From Colius striatus (Eukaryota > Chordata > Aves > Coliiformes > Coliidae): a DNA stretch of 64,000 nt. Below, one piece after another: positions 38,076-47,294 of this stretch. Both the position numbers and the translations under genes were made by a program. The stretch spans positions 94,694,362 to 94,758,361 of the forward strand of contig NC_084759.1 of NCBI RefSeq assembly GCF_028858725.1, given 5' to 3'. The notes under the pieces were generated by a model. The model was not told the origin of the DNA, did not search any database, and was given only the letters and a program-made list of their open reading frames with translations. Position 1 is the stretch's first letter; each line of letters opens with the position of its first letter.

Positions 38076-41000
38076 CTTTTGTTAAAAGAAAAAAAGAAAA
38101 AATCATTACACATATGATCAGCAAAAAAACCCCACCCAAATCTACTCCTTATGCATAATTTTGCTTTTCAATATGTAAGCCTGTCATTATATGCAACATA
38201 GGGGGTAAGAAGAAGGAAAGTCCAAAAAGAAAAGAGAAGGCGTGGGATGAAGAAAGCTAGCTAACACGTTAACTCACTTAAAAAGACTTATTTTCTACAA
38301 ATATTCTACTAGGGCTGTGCAGAGCTATGTGGATCACACATGGGAGAGATACAGCTTAAAACAGCAAAGGAGCTAGCACAGACCAGAATTAGCAGAATAA
38401 TCTTACGGCAATAAACTGGCCCACATTTGGGATACTTTCACTGAAAGGAAAAACTTGAATTTCAAATGACTAGGGAAAATAATTACTGGCCAATACCTAA
38501 CCCTTCCCAGTTGGCCAGCAAGGATGGCATGAGTTCCATCTTCCATCATCCTTCTGACATTCACCTGACATGAGGTGATTCTCCCTGCACTGCCTCTGCT
38601 GACCTTTGCTGCCTCTCGAGCTCTGCTATTCCTGAGCTTCCTTGCTGCTCTCCGGAATAAGCTCAACCACGATGTCTCTAGGGAAAGTTCACTTGTGAAG
38701 GTGCCAGAAAGGAATTCAATCCACTCTGACAAAACACTAGTCAAAAAGGTAACTTTAAGAAGTGACCTTGTCTGTTTGAAAACCAATGGCTTTCCCACGT
38801 GGCCATTTCTCTTCAAGAGCCTGGTTGGTTTCAGAGTTGCCCAGTGACTGGCTGTGACAACACTCAGACTTCTCTGTCTCCACATCTGTCAGGTGTGTCA
38901 GCAGGACTGTGTCCACAGCCCTGCAAGAAGAGGCTGGGAGCCTTGGCCGGAAGGCAGTGGGTGATGGCTACCTTGCTAGCCTTATTGGTACTAGTGGTGA
39001 CACTCAGCAAAGCAGGAGTTTTGTATTACAGGTGAGAGAGACAGGTTTGAATTTCAGCTTTTCCCAACTTATTGAATTAACATGAACAGAACAATTTAAC
39101 CTTCACTGGTCCCTAGTCATATGCATTTTGCATTTGAAATGCAAATGAAAATGCTTCTCTACAGCACTGAATATAGCACTTATTTCACACCTGGGAGAGG
39201 CTTAGTGGGGGCAGACACAGCCCAGATATGAAACCAGATATTCTAGCTCCAGAGTCATGGGTTTGAGGATCTGCCTAGCTGTGCTCTAACAAAATGCCCT
39301 TGTGCATTCATATTTAGTGTGTCCACATAGCTACTGTGTGGCCTCAGAACAGATAAAGGATTCCTCTGCCTTTAACAAAAGGACTTGAGTGCCTTTGCCT
39401 CCCTCTCTACAGGAAGCTCAAAAGCAAATGCAAACCTTGATTATATGGAGCTTTGGTAGGAGGTTGCAATCCGCTAAGGTGAGCTCATCTCCATCCAGGA
39501 ACTTCCGGCTGGAAACAGTGATCTCCTCAGTGCTGTAAGCATCAATTTCATCAGGCAAGGGGCTATTTAAATAGTTGTCCAGCTTCCTCAGGGCTTTAAG
39601 CAAAGATTTTTCCAAATCTAGGTTAAGACAATAAAAAGATCATTCAAGCCTGTACCAAGGTCTCTCTGACACCAAACAGAAAGGCAACTCCCGCATCCTG
39701 TCACCTGGCAACAGCCCAGCTTGCAGACACCCAGCCATGCCAACTCCAGCAATTCCTTTAGCCTAAGCTTAATACTGGCTTAAGAGCTCTAAGTAGCTAA
39801 AGGGGGTTCTGAGAAAAACCAGACCGGGCCTGTGTTACCAGAAATGGCTCCTCAAACACCTCCTTGGGAGTGTGCTTCTGCAGTGTGGCTCTGCCTTCAC
39901 ATCGACTCTCGCCTTGGGAGCCACGGAGCAAGTGCCTGCCCACAGGCAGGACAGTGAGGCTGGAAGCAATGACAACAAGCCACTGGGACATCACCTTGGG
40001 GTGTACAGGAAACCAGACCATGAGTTCTGTGCTGAGCACAGAGAAGTGTGGCTGGCCAAGGTCAGCTGGGGTTTGCGTGGGCTAGTGGTGCCCGTGTGCC
40101 ACCGTGGAGAGGGTAGAAGGGAAGAGCAAAAGGAACACGGCTGAGAGCTGGAGGACGGAGACAAGTTAATGTATAGTGGTAGTGAGGGCTCTGCTCTAGA
40201 GGCATGTAACATGGGGCTCAAGTTCCCATTATTTACAGGAATGGAGTAGAAAGATGAGGTGTCAGTTCAAGCAGGCTATGCTTTCAGCAGAGCTACAGGT
40301 GGGGAAGGTGCAGTGTTGCAGGCTTGAGAACTGAAGAAATAAGGAGGAGCTACAGTGGGTATTCTCACGCTGACAGTGGTAACTGCATAAACTAACTTTG
40401 GGAATCCTCAAGTCAGAGAGTGAATAGGCATAGATTTCCACAGCCTTTACAGTCTGGAAAATGACTGTTTAACCTAAGCTGTAAATGGGTTATCTCCAGC
40501 GCAGCGTGCTGCAATTGTACAGCCCTAATTTCTCCCAGTAACTCCTGGGGCTGACAAAAGGACTGCAGCACATACTTTCATTAGCATCTTTTCTTGGGTT
40601 CTTTATGAATGCAGAGAATTTTGCAAACACATCATTTCCTGCAGAGTTAGACTCGGGGTGGTTCGGTGCAAGTTTAGGATACCTGAGGAGTTAAAAGAAA
40701 CAAAAAGAAGTTACACGACCAACTGCTACTTTCACCTCTGCTAATTAATATACATTATTGACACTGCAGCCTCATGATATACAACCACACAGGGATCTCA
40801 AAGGGAAACATCCTGAACTAAAAATCACTTAGGAAATGATGTTAAATCACAGCTAAACCATGTGGATGACCACCTTTTCCTGAAGCAGACAGAATACAAC
40901 TGCTATAGCTGCAAATGCTTCCCAAACAGCTCAGTTCCTCTCGCAGGCCTCCTCCACTGGAGGTAAGGCTGCATGGAGTGTGGATCCTGCCATGAAGAGA

Positions 41001-44000
41001 AGCGAAAGGGAAGTCCCTACTCGCACCAGCTGCTGCTCCTCCCAGTCTCCTCTCCTGTCCTGCTCATACATCAGGAAGCTCAGAGATGCCAGTCCAGTAG
41101 CTGCTGTTGCCAGAGGCAGGTAGGAAGGTGTTGTGGTTCAATCTGAGCCCACAATGAATCCTTGGGAAGCCACTCACTCACTCCCTCTCCCCACATTTCT
41201 CACAGGATGGGGAAGGGAGTCAGAAAAGAAAATCGAAACTTGTGGGTTAAGATAAGAATACATACAATAAATAAAATATAGTAAGAATAATAAAGTATAA
41301 CAATAGTAATTAAGAGAAACAAAATCCAAGAAAAAAGACGAGTGATATCCGATGCCATTGCTCATCATCTGCTGACCAATGTCCCAGCAGCAATCTGCCC
41401 CCACCTCGACCAACTCCCCCCAGTTTATGTACTGCACATGACCTCCTATGGTATGGAATAGCCCTTTGGCTAGCTTGGGTCATCTGTCCTGGCTGTGCTC
41501 CCTCCCAGCTTATTGTGCACACATCGGTCTCCCCCCATTCCCACCTGACAGCCCACTCACTGGCAGAGCAGGGTGAGAAGCAGAAAAGGCCGTGATGCTG
41601 TATAGACAATGTTCAGCAATAACCAAACCAACCCTATGTTATCAACATTCTCTTCAGCACAAACCCAGAATATAGCCCTGTAGCAGCTACCAGGAACAAA
41701 ATTAACTGTATCCCAGACAAGATCGGGACAGAAGGGAAAAACGGAGAGGAGCAGCTTCTTGCCTAGTTTAAGTCAGGTTTAGCTGCTTGAGAAGGGAGTA
41801 CTGTGGTGGGGGCTGCTGTCCTGGGGGAGACAAGGTGTATGGGTGAGGGACACAATGTTGCTGACAGTGGGACAGTGGGGTTTGGGTTGAAATATAAGAG
41901 CTGCTGGGGTGGGAAAGGACAAGTCCGAAACTCAGACTCCAGTGAGAGCCAAGACAGGCCCGCTCGGCCACTCAAAATGAGTCCCAGCATGTCTGCTGTG
42001 TGGGAGGCTTTCACTGCCCTTTTCTTCCAACTGCCTGCTCCCAGTAAATGTAAATATTTGTATAGTGTGAAGAGGCAAACCTTAAACACACACAAGTGGA
42101 GGAAAAGGGGCCATGTTTCCACAGTGACAGGCAGGTTTCTGCAGATGCAGCAAGGGTGGATTTCATACCTTGGGAATGGCTGTGGTGGCAAAGGCGAAGG
42201 CAGGGGCAGCGCAGCCAGTGTTTCAGGGATGCCCTGGGGACACCTCCTGCACAGTGCCAGGCTTCAGCACTGTTTCACAACAGTACAAGCGACCCCTCCC
42301 CACAAGCTCCACAGCAGTGGCCAGGCCAGACCAGATCAGACCATCCCCCCTTCCCCCAAGCCTCCCACACGCAATTACCATACACGCAGCTCATTGAGAG
42401 CGTGACTCACAACAAATGAGGGAGTTTGGTCACTGACCCACCCCTCCATGGGCTGTGAGGGGGTTTCTTTTCTCTAAAAGCAAGAGAAGGAGACAGGAAT
42501 ACGGTACCGAGGTGGTGACAGCTTTTCTTCCAAGAACTCCTCAATCTTATTGACGTCGGTTTTCACTTCGCCATCAAAAGTCATGAAGGGGGGGTTTGTT
42601 CCTGGGGCAAGGTTCTGCAGGTCAGCAGGCTTTCTGATAGGAGGAAAGAGATGGGTTTCAACACAATGGGAACCAAGTTTGCACTTTCTACACTTCATTG
42701 CAATGACCTGTTTCACCTTTAAAATAGAAGGCTACTCGATGTCTTTCTTACAAAATAAAACTTATCCAGCTACTTCACACATTTGGTATCCATATATGAA
42801 TGTGCTCTGAATGGTATCCATATTTGTATGCTTAAAATAACACCTCAAAACTTCTGTGTTAGAGACCTGCTGCAGAACAGCTGCAGGTTAAAATCTCAGC
42901 TGCTTCAAAGGAGTTAGTCCACTTTACACTAGTGAACCCTAAGGAGAAATCAGGCACCCAGTCTGTTAATGTAATGCCAAGCCATGGTGTGCATTTCGAA
43001 TCAATCAGAAGAGAGTCATTCTTTAAAATCAACATTTTGGAAAGTTGTTCTGAAAAGGAGATGTCTGGTTACAATCTCACCTTTTCAAATCCACAGTTGT
43101 GACATTAAATATGACACCTTTTAGCCACAGAATCATAAAGAGACGTTGAGAGAATGGGCAATTTCCAATACTTTCCCCATCGCTGCCAGCCTACAATTAA
43201 AAGACAAATAGAGAGGTATACATACATCTGTAATGATAGCAAATTTTGATGGCAGATGCAGCAGGAAAACAGAAACCCCAGATATGCTACAAGTACATAT
43301 AGCACATTAGTCATCTCTACTAATACATATTTGCATGCAAAGTTTCTCTACATCGTTCTCCAAACATGCACATAGATATGATAAAGAATCCTGTCATCTT
43401 GGAGATGTAGTTTTTCATTAAAATGCAAAATGAGTATTGCTATAAGTAAGAAAACAAAATTGAAATCCCAGCAGTCCTTCCAAAAGAAATAATCTCCACC
43501 TCATGTGAACATAAATCTACCTAAGTCACTGCAAGATAAAAACAAGTTAAATCAGTTTATGATCACAGGAAACAAACAGAGAAAGATTTACTCGTGTAAA
43601 TTGAGATGTAACATCCAAAGCACTTAAGGGAATACACAGAATGACTCAAATAATTAAGAAATTCAAACTAAACAACTGCAGAGGCCTCAGAGAAAGAGGG
43701 AAGTTTGGCAGTAGCCTCGCTCCAGCTGGACTCCTCCATCTCTGCGCTTTGCTGAACTGAGGACTACTGAAGCGCAAGTCCTAGGTTCCCCTGGTTAATC
43801 CTTCCTCATTACAGATCCAAGGCTCCTACTTCTAAGACTGAAGCACAGCTATATTCAAGTCACATAACCTCCCTTTCTATGTGTCCCTATAATGATGGTC
43901 TTTCCTTTTTGTCCAAACAAATCATCAGGCATCAGCGTAAAGCACGAGAAATGCAACTCACCATATATGTGGCCACAGAAGTGTTGCTCTTGTTTATTTT

Positions 44001-44463
44001 GTATTGTGTTTTGTTAGAGGCTTCGTTAAAATATGGCGAAGTCTTGCATAGTTGCTCATAAAGTTAGGCTTCATGAGACATTGTTGAAAGAGATCAGAGG
44101 TCAAATTTTTAAGCCATTCATGTGACTCTACTAACAGCAATTTTTAATCTTAGATTAAATGTAAGGGTGCAGAACTAAAAAAAAAAAACTTGAGGTGTAT
44201 CATTTCCTTAGTTAATAGGTTAGTTCATTAAAGTTTGCAGATCTTATAACCAAACAACACACACTAATGAAACCAGTTCTGCTTGCTCTTTTGCCTTCCT
44301 CAATGCTATCAAATGAATCTCAAATACAGTAAAAAGATCTCCATAAACAAACATTGCCATTGGATTGCTTTACAATGCTCACCTTCACAAAGAGCTCTAT
44401 GTCTGGAAATGAGCACCTGGGCTGGAGCAGGCAGGTTTCTGCCATGGAGCTCGAGGGACGCAT
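37914..44463 (-). CDS. CLIC6: CLIC6 chloride intracellular channel protein, compact isoform (six exons, joined)
   Basis: The joined coding sequence is 44445-44383, 43190-43081, 42633-42508, 40682-40576, 39617-39436 and 38075-37914: 750 nt, 249 aa plus stop. An upstream in-frame ATG at 44463 would add six residues. CLIC proteins have a glutathione-transferase fold. They exist in soluble form, can associate with membranes, and have been linked to chloride conductance and redox activity. Visible in order: N-terminal DIELFVK, glutaredoxin-like CPFS (Cys at about residue 32), the hydrophobic putative membrane segment [15 protein letters not shown] (37-51), [32 protein letters not shown], an acidic loop [14 protein letters not shown], the family signature [20 protein letters not shown] (173-192), and C-terminal VAKRMK. 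The lengths of exons 2-5 (110, 126, 107 and 182 nt) and all phases match the CLIC family. CLIC6 rather than CLIC4 or CLIC5 is chosen because of RUNX1 next door and the DAYSTEE loop. The long N-terminal exon known from mammals was not found. Confidence 0.93.
38076..39435 (-). other. CLIC6 intron 5
   Basis: Non-coding, 1360 bp. A 160-codon minus-strand frame at 38403-38885 resembles no CLIC sequence. A nearly palindromic ATGCATTTTGCATTTGAAAT / GCAAATGAAAATGC block at 39121-39154 contains the octamer ATGCAAAT (39139-39146). Confidence 0.8.
39436..39617 (-). CDS. CLIC6: CLIC6 coding exon 5
   Basis: 182 bp on the minus strand. Acceptor CTTAACCTAG; donor AAG|GTTTGC. After two bases completing a split Asn codon it encodes [38 protein letters not shown] and the CLIC signature [20 protein letters not shown] ending IIK. 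This is the all-helical C-terminal domain with the negatively charged loop typical of CLICs. The 182-nt length is that of the equivalent exon in other CLIC genes. Confidence 0.97.
39618..40575 (-). other. CLIC6 intron 4
   Basis: Non-coding, 958 bp, moderately G+C-rich between 39880 and 40130. No repeat or exon was recognised. The overlapping short open frames there on both strands have no motif. Confidence 0.85.
40576..40682 (-). CDS. CLIC6: CLIC6 coding exon 4
   Basis: 107 bp on the minus strand. Acceptor AACTCCTCAG; donor GAAA|GTATGT. The exon encodes [20 protein letters not shown] followed by [15 protein letters not shown], ending one base into the next codon. It covers the linker between the thioredoxin-like and helical domains. 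It is too short for an ORF search and was found by extending from exon 3. Phase matches on both sides. Confidence 0.96.
40683..42507 (-). other. CLIC6 intron 3
   Basis: Non-coding, 1825 bp. It contains a 602-bp solo LTR (41129-41730) in the gene's own orientation. To the right of the LTR (41760-42420) is G+C-richer sequence with overlapping open frames (200 codons plus strand, 142 minus) that lack any recognisable motif. Confidence 0.85.
41129..41730 (-). mobile_element. Solo LTR of an avian ERVL-type retrovirus-like element
   Basis: The 602-bp unit reads TG...CA on both strands (plus-strand ends TGTTGTGGTTCAAT and GATCTTGTCTGGGACA-type inverted end). It is flanked by a perfect 5-bp duplication, GAAGG at 41124-41128 and 41731-41735. 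Read on the minus strand it starts TGTCCCGATCTTGTCTGGGA and contains GGGCTATTCCATACCATAGG and a TATA-like ACATAAACTGGGG, then a T-rich R/U5 region. This matches the general pattern of a common bird LTR family as I remember it. There is no internal proviral sequence, so it is a solo LTR formed by recombination. It lies in CLIC6 intron 3 in the same orientation as the gene. Confidence 0.9.
42508..42633 (-). CDS. CLIC6: CLIC6 coding exon 3
   Basis: 126 bp on the minus strand. Acceptor TTCCTCCTATCAG; donor CCTCG|GTACCG. It opens with the last base of the split Arg codon, then [20 protein letters not shown] and [20 protein letters not shown], ending in the split Arg of PPRY. This is the second half of the thioredoxin-like domain, including the cis-Pro region (NPPF). 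Length and both phases equal those of other CLIC genes. Confidence 0.97.
42634..43080 (-). other. CLIC6 intron 2
   Basis: A short 447-bp intron bounded by GTGAGATTG (donor) and TCCTATCAG (acceptor) on the minus strand. No repeat or other feature was seen. Confidence 0.9.
43081..43190 (-). CDS. CLIC6: CLIC6 coding exon 2 (redox motif and putative membrane segment)
   Basis: 110 bp on the minus strand. Acceptor CTTTTAATTGTAG; donor AAAAG|GTGAGA. It encodes [20 protein letters not shown] followed by [16 protein letters not shown] and the first two bases of an Arg codon. CPFS is the glutaredoxin-like active-site motif of CLICs with a single reactive cysteine. The following hydrophobic run is the segment thought to enter membranes. 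The match to the family is nearly complete, so the call is secure. Confidence 0.98.
43191..44382 (-). other. CLIC6 intron 1 (compact isoform)
   Basis: A 1192-bp stretch between the candidate first exon and exon 2. On the minus strand it begins GTGAGCATTG and ends in TTTTAATTGTAG. An A run lies at 44179-44190. No repeat was recognised. Confidence 0.75.
44383..44463 (-). CDS. CLIC6: CLIC6 candidate first coding exon of a compact isoform
   Basis: On the minus strand, two in-frame ATGs (44463 and 44445) precede a short coding stretch ending PDIELFVK and a strong donor AAG|GTGAGC at 44383/44382. The second ATG has the better context (GCTCCATGGCA) and gives 21 residues before the junction, beginning MAETC. 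(D/P)xxELFVK immediately before [14 protein letters not shown] is how CLIC4 and CLIC5 short forms start, and the phase-0 junction fits exon 2 exactly. An in-frame TGA lies 54 nt upstream of the first ATG (TGA at 44518-44520), so the frame cannot extend far. There is no CpG island or clear TATA box. A longer open frame over the same bases (44309-44719) is in a different frame. The long mammalian-type first exon, if present, lies beyond the window. Confidence 0.8.
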
Positions 44464-47070
44464 CAGGAGGGACGCTCCTTCTGCTTGATAAACTGTTTTT
44501 TTTTTCTCCTGAACAACTCAAAGATTCTCCTCTGAGAACTCCCTGCTGCTTTCTACCTCTGGTACTGCAACAGCTACTAGTTTCTTGGTAGTGAAAACCA
44601 GAACAGCCTATTGCCTTAAGCACTGCCAGGGGATGAAAACTTTTGGAAATACTAAAACAGCTGGGCTGCTGTGTTAGAAAAGTCTTCCTTCGTAGGTGGC
44701 AAAAACGAAAGCTGGTCAAAAGCTACTATTGTATTTTTTTCCTCCTACTTGGAGCACTGCTTGGCAGCGCTGCACAGTTCACAGCAAGAAGATATAAAGC
44801 TACTCTGTATTGTATAAAAATGAGACTACAAATGCTGCTAGCATGTGCTTCAAATAAAGCTAAATAAACGACACCACTGTTTTGTCTCATCCTGCCTCTA
44901 AGATCAAGTTACTCATCCCTCCTCCAAGAAAAAAAGTCAGGTGAAGGGTATTACTGTGACACCTCGGTGGTATCAGTGGGCATCCCCACCCCCTGCTAGG
45001 CTGCACTGAGGGGAGAAGCAGTCAGCCAGGGGCCATAGTTTCGGATGTGCCATGTCTGGTAGAGGCAGGCAGCTACATCTGTTGATGAGTTGGCTCCCAG
45101 CAGCTCCTTTCCAGCTGTCCTGCACCTTCTGGCAATGAAGATGCTGCTGCAACCACTGCCTGGCCCACTGCTCTCACACAAATTGTGCTGCCCACCCGAG
45201 ATGGTCTCTCAGGGAAAACCCGCAGAGCAGGATACTGAGGAACAGCAGCCCAATCGGGAGCCAATCTCTGCTTTGGTGTGTTAAACAGTTGATGATAGAG
45301 TAATTTCAACCATTAAGCTAAGTCAGTGAAGAAATAATGAAGAAATGACAGATTGCTGTGGTTTCAGGAAAGAACAAGTGTCCAGAAAAACAATTCCTAC
45401 AACTGATTGGATATGTTCATTCAATCTTTGATAAGAAAAAATAAGTTACCCCAGCAAGGTTCATGCACCATTTGTAGAACATTCCCTAGAGCTCCGTAGT
45501 CAAGAGCTATGTGATCAAGAGTGACAGCAGCATGAACTTTTCCTGATCAATTACTATCTTTTGCTAGCCACTAAATACTAAAATTTTGGCTCCCTCAGAC
45601 TTCTAGTGCTGGAAGTAAGGAAGCATGGTTGGTGCTTCATTTTATCCCCCATCACCTTCATGACAGTACAGTTCAGGGAGCCAGGCGCAGCAGCCCCAGC
45701 CTGCTGTTCTAGGGAAATGTCCATAGCTAGAGTCAGAGATCTGGGTTTGGACAGACATGTTACCATGACAAGCACAGACACAAAGCAGGACTGAAGCCCA
45801 TTTTGTCCTTAGCTAGAATAGGCAGCCAGGAAGGTGGGGGACTGGCAGATCTAGAGATGTTACAAAAGCAACCTCCTGTTTTGTTTCTAAGTGCAAGCTT
45901 TTTAATGTCCATGCCTACTCAGGAGGAAGAATGACCACAGCACTACTGTTTCTCTATTTCACAATGGATAAAACAGCAAAGAGCAAATCTCTCAGCCTTC
46001 ACTTCCACACCTCTCAGTCTGCCAGCAACCTTTCACAAAAAATTCTTAGAAATCATTTCAACACTGAAGAATCCAATAAAACAGGAGATTAAGCATCGCT
46101 GATGACAGCTATGCTTTGCCAGCTGTAATGACTGACTGTTTAGTTACTTTTTGACTGCTTCTATGGGCTAGTTCTGATGGTGTCAAACATGCTAACGAAA
46201 TCCATATGACATCCAACCTTCACGGCCTCTGCTGTTTCCCCTCCTGTGCTGCCTACAAGGGATAGTAATAGTGTACTGCCACTTTAGCTGTGCTCTGTGC
46301 AATGCAGGTGCCATGGTCTCCAGGGAAGTGCTACAGTGTTTGCCCAGCTTTGCTGTCTCCAGTGGTTATGGGACCCACTTGGCTTTTATAGTAGAAAATA
46401 AATTCATGGAGACTAGGATGTTTCCCCAGTTCTGATGTGGCCATGATCCCTCTCATGGGCCAAGGAGGCCCTCTCAACAGTTTCCTTGTGAAAACATCAG
46501 TGCACTTTATTAATACAGATCTATGGTGAAAGTCCATGCTATCCAGGCTATATAGTACATCCCAATGTCTAAGATGGGGCTCTGTCCTCTAGGGCTGCTG
46601 TGCCCAGACTGAGAACATTAGACAGATTTTTGAAGAGTTATTCAGTCAAAAGTCTCTGCTGCTGAGGCCCTACGGTAAAAGCAGCACATTCAGGTAGGGA
46701 CAACTGGGATGCTGGTGAACCACATCAGGCTTGAGGAAGCTGAAAGCCATTTAATCCCCAGGGACTTGAGCTCTGAGCGAGAGGTGAAGGGAGGAAAAAT
46801 CTCTACACTTGCCACTTCAGGGATGGTGGTTGATACCTCCAAGTTTCCTTCAGTTCTGCAGAGGTGGAAGCAAATTACAGTAGCCCACACAAGCACACCG
46901 CACGAACAGTGATTAAACCTTTCCCTACTGTAACAGTCACTGTTAGACTGAAGTGACTGCAAGACCTTAAACACCAAATCTGATCCAGAACTTGACATGG
47001 TTTGATGTGGCAGCTGATATGCTACAGTTTCTCATATCCTTCGCTGAAAGCCCAGAACATGGCACAAAAA
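44464..47070. other. Sequence upstream of the compact CLIC6 start
   Basis: Possible proximal promoter region of the compact isoform (or intron of a longer one). An A10 run (T10 on the plus strand, 44496-44505) lies in the presumed 5' UTR. No exon, TATA box or repeat is recognised. A G+C-richer patch occurs at 44980-45260. Confidence 0.5.
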
Positions 47071-47294
47071 GTTCCATTTAAACATAAGAAAAAAATATTT
47101 CACTGTGAGGGTGATGGAGCCCTGGCACAGGCTGCCCAGGGAGGGTGTGGAGTCTCCTTCCTTGGGGGTCTTCAAGACCCACCTGGACACGTTCCTATGT
47201 GACCTGATCTAGGTGAACCTGCTTCTGCAGAGAGACTGGACTAGATGATCTCTAAAAGTCCCTTCCAACCCCTACCATTCTGTGATTCTGTGAT
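47071..47294 (+). mobile_element. CR1 LINE 3' fragment, plus strand
   Basis: Reads in the sense direction: GGAGCCCTGGCACAGGCTGC, CACCTGGACACGTTCCTATG, GACCTGATCTAGGTGAACCT, TGGACTAGATGATCTC, CCTTCCAACCCCTACCATTC and the terminal TGTGATTCTGTGAT. It is 5' truncated near 47071. Its intact 3' order serves as the reference for the inverted copy at 35471. Confidence 0.95.

Noticed and set aside
38403..38885. 160-codon minus-strand ORF beside the last CLIC6 exons
   Set aside because: It lies in intron 5, shares no sequence with any CLIC protein, and the true exon 6 was found at 37914-38075.
41803..42405. 200-codon plus-strand ORF in CLIC6 intron 3
   Set aside because: No recognisable motif, overlaps other frames of similar length on both strands, and lies in a G+C-richer intron segment.
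44309..44719. 136-codon minus-strand ORF covering CLIC6 exon 1
   Set aside because: It uses a different frame from the DIELFVK frame and crosses the splice donor. The spliced frame explains the sequence better.
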